From NCBI GenBank assembly GCA_032209605.1, contig JASFXZ010000028.1, forward strand, positions 2,676,941-2,740,940: 64,000 nucleotides of DNA. Reading direction: 5' to 3'. Both the position numbers and the translations under genes were made by a program. The notes beneath the pieces are model-generated. The model was given only the letters and a program-made list of their open reading frames with translations. It did no database searches and had not been told where the DNA came from. The stretch is from Mactromeris polynyma (Eukaryota; Mollusca; Bivalvia; Venerida; Mactridae). Positions 57,401-64,000 of the stretch are shown in pieces (the stretch's first letter is position 1; each line of letters opens with the position of its first letter).

Positions 57401-60400
57401 AGAATGGAACCCCTCAGTAACATATGTTACACAAACAATGGAACCCCTCAGTAACATATGTTACACAAACAATGGAACCCCTCAGTAACATATGTTATAC
57501 AAACAATGGAACCCCTCAGTAACATATGTTACACAAACAATGGAACCCCTCAGTAACATATGTTACACAAACAATGGAACCCCTCAGTAACATATGTTAC
57601 ACAAACAATGGAACCCCTCAGTAACATATGTTACACAAACAATGGAACCCCTCAGTAACATATGTTACACAAACAATGGAACCCCTCAGTAACATATTTT
57701 ACACAAACAATGGAACCCCTCAGTAACATATGTTACACAAACAATGGAACCCCTCAGTAACATATGTTACACAAACAATGGAACCCCTCAGTAACATATG
57801 TTATACAAACAATGGAACCCCTCAGTACATATGTTACACAAACAATGGAACCCCTCAGTAACATATGTTATACAAACAATGGAACCCCTCAGTAACATAT
57901 GTTATACAAACAATGGAACCCCTCAGTAACATATGTTATACAAACAATGGAACCCCTCAGTAACATATGTTATACAAACAATGGAACCCCTCAGTAACAT
58001 ATGTTATACAAACAATGGAACCCCTCAGTAACATATGTTATACAAACAATGGAACCCCTCAGTAACATATGTTATACAAACAATGGAACCCCTCAGTAAC
58101 ATATGTTATACAAACAATGGAACCCCTCAGTAACATATGTTACACAAACAATGGAACCCCGCAGTAACATATGTTACACAAACAATGGAACCCCTCAGTA
58201 ACATATGTTATACAAACAATGGAACCCCTCAGTAACATATGTTACACAAACAATGGAACCCCTCAGTAACATATGTTATACAAACAATGGAACCCCTCAG
58301 TAACATATGTTATACAAACATATTTTGACTGAATAATCGTTATTAAATAGGCACTGAAAATAGCATTAACTTTGTTGTATGATGCTTTATTTAATTTGAG
58401 TGTAAATTAATAATTGCATTTGGGGATCTAATTGATGCAAAAGCTGAACTTTTTATGCAAATTATTTAGTTATGTATCACCATATGTAAGGGAGAAAAAT
58501 TGCTTTCATAATTTTGTTGACTTTTATGATGAAACAATAAAATAGGAAGAATTATGATCACATTCATGTTTTTAGAGCTGTATAAATAACACATGTACAT
58601 TGTACTGAATTATTATGTCAGAAATCTTAAGCAGCATGGGCTTAATCATTTGTATCAGTTGAATATTGTATTTCATAATTATCATCAGCATCATCATTAC
58701 TGTCTTCATTATTATAACAATCGTCATTATGATTCTATACATCATCATTACCATTATATGGATCACCATTGCCATCATAAGCCTTGTCATTGCCATTATA
58801 AGCCTGATCATTAAACATTATAAGCAAGATCATTACCATTATAAGTATTATCATTACTATCATAAGCCTTGTCATTGCCATATTATAAGCATCATCATTG
58901 CCAATATAAGCATCATCATTGCCATTATAAGTATCATCATCATTGCCATTATAAGTATCATCATTGCCATTATAAGTATCATCATCATTGCCATTATAAG
59001 TATCATCATTGCCAATATAAGTATCATCATCATTGCCATTATAAGTATCATCATCATTGCCATTATAAGAATCGTCATTGCCATTATAAGTATCATCATC
59101 ATTGCCATTATAAGCATCATCATCATTGCCATTATAAGTATCATCATCATTGCCATTATAAGTATCATCATCATTGCCATTATAAGTATCATCATCATTG
59201 CCAAAATAAGCATCATCATTGCCATTATAAGTATCATCATCATTGCCATTATAAGTATCATCATCATTGCCATTATAAGTATCATCATCATTGCCATTAT
59301 AAGTATCATCATCATTGCCATTATAAGAATCATCATTGCCATTATAAGTATCATCATCATTGCCATTATAAGCATCATCACCATTGCCATTATAAGTATC
59401 ATCATCATTGTCATTATAAGTATCATCATCATTGCCATTATAAGTATCATCATCATTGCCATTATAAGTATCATCATCATTGTCATTATAAGTATCATCA
59501 TCATTGCCATTATAAGTATCATCATCATTGCCATTATAAGTATCATCATCATTGCCATTATAAGTATCATCATCATTGCCAATATAAGCATCAGCATTGC
59601 CATTATAAGTATCATCATCATTGCCAATATAAGCATCATCATTGCCATTATAAGTATCATCATCATTGCCAATATAAGCATCATCATTGCCATTATAAGT
59701 ATCATCATCATTGCCAATATAAGCATCATCATTGCCATTATAAGTATCATCATCATTGCCATTATAAGTATCATCATCATTGCCATTATAAGTATCATCA
59801 TCATTGCCATTATAAGAATCATCATCATTGCCATTATAAGTATCATCAGCATTGCCATTATAAGTATCATCATCATTGCCATTATAAGTATCATCATCAT
59901 TGCCATTATAAGTATCATCATCATTGCCATTATAAGAATCATCATCATTGCCATTATAAGTATCATCATCATTGCCATTATAAGTATCATCATCATTGCC
60001 ATTATAAGAATCATCATCATTGCCATTATAAGAATCATCATCATTGCTATTATAAGTATCATCATCATTGCCATTATAAGTATCATCATCATTGCCATTA
60101 TAAGTATCATCATCATTGCCAATATAAGCATCATCATTGCCATTATAAGTATCATCATCATTGCCATTATAAGTATCATCATCATTGCCATTATAAGTAT
60201 CATCATCATTGCCATTATAAGTATCATCATCATTGCCAATATAAGTATCATCATCATTGCCATTATAAGTATCATCATCATTGCCATTATAAGTATCATC
60301 ATCATTGCCATTATAAGTATCATCATCATTGCCAATATAAGTATCATCATCATTGCCATTATAAGTATCATCATCATTGCCATTATAAGTATCATCATCA

Positions 60401-63186
60401 TTGCCAATATAAGTATCATCATCATTGCCATTATAAGTATCATCATCATTGCCATTATAAGTATTATCATCATTGCCAATATAAGTATCATCATCATTGC
60501 CAATATAAGTATCATCATCATTGCCAATATAAGTATCATCATCATTGCCATTATAAGTATCATCATCATTGCCATTATAAGTATCATCATCATTGCCAAT
60601 ATAAGCATCATCATTGCCATTATAATTATCATCATCATTGCCAATATAAGCATCATCATTGCCATTATAAGTATCATCATCATTGCCAATATAAGCATCA
60701 TCATTGCCATTATAAGTATCATCATCATTGCCATTATAAGAATCATCATCATTGCTATTATAAGTATCATCATCATTGCCATTATAAGTATCATCATTGC
60801 CATTATAAGTATCATCATCATTGCCAATATAAGCATCATCATTGCCATTATAAGTATCATCATCATTGCCATTATAAGTATCATCATCATTGCCATTATA
60901 AGTATCATCATCATTGCCATTATAAGAATCATCATCATTGCCATTATAAGTATCATCAGCATTGCCATTATAAGTATCATCATCATTGCCATTATAAGTA
61001 TCATCATCATTGCCATTATAAGTATCATCATCATTGCCAATATAAGTATCATCATCATTGCCATTATAAGTATCATCATCATTGCCATTATAAGTATTAT
61101 CATCATTGCCAATATAAGTATCATCATCATTGCCAATATAAGTATCATCATCATTGCCAATATAAGTATCATCATCATTGCCATTATAAGTATCATCATC
61201 ATTGCCATTATAAGTATCATCATCATTGCCAATATAAGCATCATCATTGCCATTATAATTATCATCATCATTGCCAATATAAGCATCATCATTGCCATTA
61301 TAAGTATCATCATCATTGCCAATATAAGCATCATCATTGCCATTATAAGTATCATCATCATTGCCATTATAAGAATCATCATCATTGCTATTATAAGTAT
61401 CATCATCATTGCCATTATAATTATCATCATCATTGCCAATATAAGCATCATCATTGCCATTATAAGTATCATCATCATTGCCAATATAAGCATCATCATT
61501 GCCATTATAAGTATCATCATCATTGCCATTATAAGAATCATCATCATTGCTATTATAAGTATCATCATCATTGCCATTATAAGTATCATCATTGCCATTA
61601 TAAGTATCATCATCATTGCCAATATAAGCATCATCATTGCCATTATAAGTATCATCATCATTGCCATTATAAGTATCATCATCATTGCCATTATAAGTAT
61701 CATCATCATTGCCATTATAAGAATCATCATCATTGCCATTATAAGTATCATCAGCATTGCCATTATAAGTATCATCATCATTGCCATTATAAGAATCATC
61801 ATCATTGCCATTATAAGTATCATCATCATTGCCATTATAAGTATCATCATTGTCATTATAAGTATCATCATCATTGCCATTATAAGTATCATCATTGCCA
61901 TTATAAGTATCATCATCATTTCCATTATAAGTATCATCATCATTGCCATTATAAGTATCATCATCATTGCCATTATAAGTATCATCATTGCCATTATAAG
62001 TATCATCATCATTGCCATTATAAGTATCATCATCATTGCCATTATAAGTATCATCATCATTGCCATTATAAGTATCATCATTGCCAATATAAGTATCATC
62101 ATCATTGCCATTATAAGTATCATCATCATTGCCATTATAAGTATCATCATCATTGCCATTATAAGTATCATCATCATTGCCATTATAAGTATCATCATTG
62201 CCATTATAAGTATCATCATCATTGCCATTATAAGTATCATCATTGCCAATATAAGTATCATCATCATTGCCATTATAAGTATCATCATCATTGCCATTAT
62301 AAGAATCATCATTGCCATTATAAGTATCATCATCATTGCCAATATAAGTATCATCATCATTGCCATTATAAGTATCATCATCATTGCCATTATAAGTATC
62401 ATCATTGCCATTATAAGTATCATCATCATTGCCATTATAAGTATCATCATTGCCAATATAAGTATCATCATCATTGCCATTATAAGTATCATCATCATTG
62501 CCAATATAAGTATCATCATCATTGTCATTATAAGTATCATCATCATTGCCATTATAAGTATCATCATCATTGCCATTATAAGCATCATCATCATTGCCAT
62601 TATAAGTATCATCGTCATTGCCATTATAAGTATCATCATCATTGCCAATATAAGTATCATCATCATTGCCATTATAAGTATCATCATCATTGCCATTATA
62701 AGTATCATCATTGCCATTATAAGTATCATCATCATTATCAATAATGTCATTATCAAACTCCTCTAGCTTATTGTAGTTATTTAACCATGACAATGTGATA
62801 AATTATTTTGTTAATCTGCCATCATCGTGTGAATTTAGTTTTCTACTTTTTCATTATTTAATCATTCCTTGTTAATCTATACCAGTGTTGATATAATGTT
62901 TCCATACTATCAGACATTGACGTGTTTGTCGTACCTTACAGATGCTGTCCATTTAAGACATCCTAGCAGTACATACAGTGCCCCTGTGTATGTGAAGAAA
63001 ACCAACTCTACCTTCGGTAGTGGAAAAGTTTTACAGGTGACTGGTGATTTGACAGGTAAACATCCTCGTGACAGCAAGAAGTCTGTGTCCGAGGCTGGGT
63101 ACACATACAGTGGTTCTGCTTACGGTACTTACAGAAAATCACGACTTGAGAGCGGCGGAACATTGAGACGTAATGTGTTTTTTTAA
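44618..63186 (+). CDS. Class C GPCR with one Venus flytrap module (six coding exons)
   Basis: Receptor of the mGluR class, 992 residues by joining six exons with agreeing phases. Residues 1-19 (MAFLNFFTLVALVTVSLAQ) are a signal peptide; a CPVDGC pair, then GGLFGVHDQGPDAYTCG opens the VFT (about 45-480); the linker has CPNEPCLEC near 505, followed by a Ser/Thr/Pro-rich stretch; 7TM_3 spans about 583-840 with ETCGITRFGVG (TM3 Cys/Arg), VQVVIEIQWLI (TM4) and FLPKV after TM7; the tail is Tyr/Ser rich. ATG is the first base of its exon, so a 5' UTR exon must exist. By eye, the ligand-pocket Asp residues of mGluRs read Gly (VPSGAVE) and Ser (TSSWG), and the Tyr reads Phe (DTDFG), so glutamate is an unlikely ligand. 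It lies in the same orientation as gene 1, 15 kb downstream, so the two may be a local family. Confidence 0.88.
45478..46371. other. Intron sequence, nothing recognised
   Basis: Featureless AT-rich intron. Confidence 0.5.
46372..46469 (+). CDS. Gene 2 exon 2: VFT lobe 2 strand
   Basis: Encodes Q-FIFVGTSSWGQDVTVIQ and AITLTMNS, the strand where mGluRs have SDxW. Acceptor TTTTAG, donor GTATTT, phase 1. A diverged copy of its 3' end starts the array at 46735. Confidence 0.85.
46520..46690 (-). repeat. tRNA-derived SINE-like copy, better preserved
   Basis: On the minus strand: gtggtggaggggtagagcgc (A-box region) and gagtttgagccctgcc (B box). Body matches 44280-44445. Confidence 0.65.
46735..47568. 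repeat. 57/66-bp array carrying donor-like GTAATT in each unit, about 13 copies
   Basis: Unit begins aactcaggtaattgtagtaa and ends ggttacccaagacc. A 57-bp form lacks gggtaggg. The first unit is preceded by atgacaatgaactcgggta, close to the end of exon 2. Open in one frame on both strands because units are multiples of three. Confidence 0.93.
47569..48012. other. Intron sequence, nothing recognised
   Basis: AT-rich, no element seen. Confidence 0.5.
48013..48133. repeat. Foldback (palindromic) repeat
   Basis: ccacaggagattgtcacgag, ttctctccc at the left; gggagggaactcgtgacaat, atcttgtg at the right. Inner part is itself ctttatcc/ggataaag inverted. Confidence 0.82.
48334..48461. repeat. 32-bp tandem repeat, 4 identical copies
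   Basis: Unit begins catcccaagtcagtggtctc. Confidence 0.95.
48537..49289. repeat. Tetranucleotide-based array (TTGG/TCGG/TCAG/TTAG)
   Basis: Every 4 bp ends in G-G or A-G; larger blocks such as cagatagttggttggttggt recur, so it has passed from microsatellite to minisatellite. Confidence 0.95.
49437..49790 (+). CDS. Gene 2 exon 3: VFT C-terminal lobe
   Basis: Encodes E-NYANRGDISTFYSNLF, NPWFTTFWEEAFGC (family NPWxxxxWxxxFxC), SDPYVPYTLMAVDAIIRG and CGNIHLCSNL. Acceptor CTACAG, donor GTAAGT at 49791, phase 1. Confidence 0.87.
49791..50971. other. Intron sequence, nothing recognised
   Basis: AT-rich intron of 1.2 kb without arrays. Confidence 0.5.
50972..51087 (+). CDS. Gene 2 exon 4: end of VFT
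   Basis: Encodes Y-IKNATSSTNKRFFNANGDA and FGNFKVFQVQDGSYVN, the closing strands of a VFT module. Acceptor TTTCAG; donor GTAAGT at 51088, where a repeat array begins at once. Confidence 0.83.
51088..51535. repeat. 38/39-bp array beginning at a splice donor, about 12 copies
   Basis: Unit gtaccagtctgttggtatgt, then aggttatcagtaacttgg. The first unit overlaps the donor (gtaagtaccagtccgttgg). Confidence 0.93.
51593..51760 (+). repeat. tRNA-derived SINE, copy 2
   Basis: ttagctcagttggtagagca (A box) and B-box-like ttgttggttagaacact; then ccatggcaacttgactgaag, shared with 27592-27810. Confidence 0.72.
52166..53471 (+). CDS. Gene 2 exon 5: linker, 7TM_3 and proximal tail
   Basis: VLNFNAEANSNFGF, linker CPNEPCLEC, Thr/Pro-rich stretch, then helices WIIALGVCAGLGIVCVLVF, LLLFGLFCSYLVLFAFMF, MIFAILLVKLMVLL, YQFLMFIFVVGVQVVIE, LTYIMFLIVLTTIIAM, IGIAAGFSIPVWVAWGLV and AIAFGLFITATIVLFAMFL. 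Seven helices in one exon, whereas gene 1 splits the domain after TM5. Donor GTAAGT at 53472, phase 1. Confidence 0.92.
53472..53824. other. Start of gene 2 last intron, nothing recognised
   Basis: AT-rich, no repeat. Confidence 0.5.
53825..55006. mobile_element. 1.18-kb element with perfect 12-bp inverted ends and a (GTCG)n block
   Basis: ATACCCCCACAA at the left and TTGTGGGGGTAT at the right. A cggtcggtcggtctgtc block sits 50 bp inside the left end. No transposase is seen. A relative of its right end is at 20190. Confidence 0.7.
55060..57020. repeat. 68-71-bp minisatellite, about 28 copies
   Basis: Unit includes tgtttgttaatgtaatctgt and gatcagagacatttcccatg. Two end forms (ccttatcctt and ccttatcgtggtg) are interspersed. 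Confidence 0.95.
57128..57246. mobile_element. Short GGATCC-ended TIR element
   Basis: tgcggatccaggaatttatg at the left and tctctggatccgcgca at the right, inverted. Same ends as 37845-38307. Confidence 0.72.
57395..58320. repeat. 34-bp minisatellite, about 27 copies
   Basis: Unit aacatatgttacacaaacaa, tggaacccctcagt; acacaaa and atacaaa forms cluster, with atacaaa dominant after 57850. Confidence 0.95.
58321..58679. other. Spacer between arrays, nothing recognised
   Basis: AT-rich. Confidence 0.5.
58680..62741. repeat. 4-kb array of 18/21-bp ATC/ATT-based units
   Basis: Unit atcatcattgccattataag plus t, with an 18-bp form lacking one atc. Larger blocks are repeated (for example around 59800-60100, 60880-61050 and 61640-61790). 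Open in four frames over more than 1,290 codons because units are multiples of three. Confidence 0.95.
62942..63186 (+). CDS. Gene 2 exon 6: C-terminal tail
   Basis: N-AVHLRHPSSTYSAPVYV continuing to SGGTLRRNVFF, stop TAA 63184-63186; basic, Ser/Tyr/Lys rich. AATAAA at 63206-63211 follows directly. A donor-like GTAATG at 63170 would allow splicing to 63895. Confidence 0.75.
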
Positions 63187-63894
63187 TTTCTTTTTTTGTT
63201 GATTAAATAAATGTTTTCTGTATGAAGCTTGCTTATTTAAATGTTTTAAAACGTTGTCAATGTCACGATTATGTGGTCTAAAAATATATATGTACCCTGT
63301 AACCTGACCAGTCATAACTATTTACCCTGGACTGCCAGCTACCCCAGCTCAATATGAAATACATGTATATATAAAGGAAAAACTGACTTCTTATGGAGCC
63401 ATCTTCTTGTAGCATGTTACAGAAAACAATCATGGGTTTCCAAGTGTTTAAGTTGTACCTAACCACCACTCAAGCAAATACTCATTCTGAGAATAAGAAC
63501 CATGTTTATTCAACTTTTAATGAAAGCTGTTGCTACCATTCAAAATAATTCCAGGAAAACTTGCTATAAACTGACAGCCAAAATTAACAATGTTGAATGT
63601 TCTTTAACTTCTGTGTTATAAGGAACACAAAATTACTGAAATATGATTGAATGTCTCTTACTTTACCAAGTTGTATGATTATTGTGTCTGCAGCTACAAC
63701 TGTTATATGATATCTTATCCAACTGGAAATGACATTGTATTTTGCTTGACATGGCTGTTGTTGTTGTGTTAAATGAATCATAAATGTGTTTGTGCATTCA
63801 ACGGAAGACGTAACATGGTGATACAGGTAAGTAAAATGAAAGCATACAGTAGTTTCTCTTTTTGTAATGCTCAATGTCCCGTTCTCTTTTTTAG
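63187..63894. other. 3' UTR or alternative last intron of gene 2
   Basis: AATAAA at 63206-63211 suits an early end; beyond it nothing coding is supported up to the acceptor at 63894. Confidence 0.5.
63206..63211 (+). terminator. Proximal poly(A) signal, gene 2
   Basis: AATAAA 20 bp after the TAA stop of exon 6. Confidence 0.5.
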
Positions 63895-63929
63895 GTTCCC
63901 ATTCAGCTACTAATCTTGGTGCTCTGTGA
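63895..63929 (+). CDS. Possible alternative last coding exon of gene 2
   Basis: After acceptor TTTTTTAG, the sequence reads (R)SHSATNLGAL and TGA at 63927-63929 if joined to 63169. AATAAA at 63954-63959 follows. The donor it needs (GTAATG) is weaker than consensus, so this is tentative. Confidence 0.4.
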
Positions 63930-63953
63930 AGAGTGTAGAACATTTAGTGCTAA

Positions 63954-63959
63954 AATAAA
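63954..63959 (+). terminator. Distal poly(A) signal, gene 2
   Basis: AATAAA 25 bp after the TGA of the possible alternative exon. Confidence 0.45.
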
Positions 63960-64000
63960 ATCTACCATACCACTGTAGCCTGGACAACTCAACAGAAGTC

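Noticed and set aside
704..62741. Regular repeats as possible CRISPR arrays
   Set aside because: Units are head-to-tail without unique spacers, no cas genes, and the genome is eukaryotic.
58666..62793. Frames of about 1,290-1,370 codons on both strands
   Set aside because: Simple ATC/ATT repeat; open in four frames at once, which real coding sequence does not do.

Overview
The window looks like a piece of an intron-rich animal genome, most likely a mollusc and probably a bivalve. That is inferred from the split class C receptor genes, Tc1-type and foldback elements, tRNA-derived SINE-like copies and a very heavy load of minisatellites. By my own sum of the arrays listed, roughly a third of the 64 kb is tandem repeat. 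No rRNA, functional tRNA, CRISPR array or prokaryotic-style operon was seen. The species cannot be fixed from the sequence alone.

Two plus-strand genes are supported, both class C G-protein-coupled receptors of the metabotropic glutamate receptor (mGluR) type. Gene 1 runs from before about 2525 to a stop at 29458. I could trace 17 exons whose splice phases all agree, giving about 2,816 residues with the N-terminus missing. They encode five consecutive Venus flytrap (VFT, ANF_receptor type) ligand-binding modules, A to E, followed by one seven-helix 7TM_3 domain and a short tail. The modules are joined by short linkers with about three cysteines, in place of the nine-cysteine domain of ordinary mGluRs. 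Only modules A and E keep most of the residues that hold an amino-acid ligand in mGluRs. Gene 2 (44618 to 63186, six coding exons, 992 residues) is a normal one-VFT receptor with a signal peptide, a similar three-cysteine linker and a 7TM_3 domain. It appears to have two alternative ends.

Layout: 1-2524 minisatellite and unassigned sequence; 2525-29458 gene 1 with repeat-filled introns; 29459 to about 31.7 kb its 3' UTR and a small TIR element; 32.0-33.6 kb a 30/26-bp array with higher-order structure; 34.4-35.4 kb a broken Tc1-like transposase; 35969-39704 a Tc1-like element with a second element nested inside it and a third inside that; 40.5-42.5 kb a very uniform 77-bp array; 44618-63186 gene 2, whose last intron holds a TIR element and three large arrays (70-bp, 34-bp and about 4 kb of ATC/ATT-rich 21-bp units).

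A recurring theme is tandem duplication that starts at, or copies, a splice site (3277, 10121, 11066/11088, 19798, 46469, 51088). The coding exons themselves are free of arrays. The most interesting item biologically is the five-VFT receptor: one transmembrane unit placed under a tandem extracellular ligand-sensing stalk.
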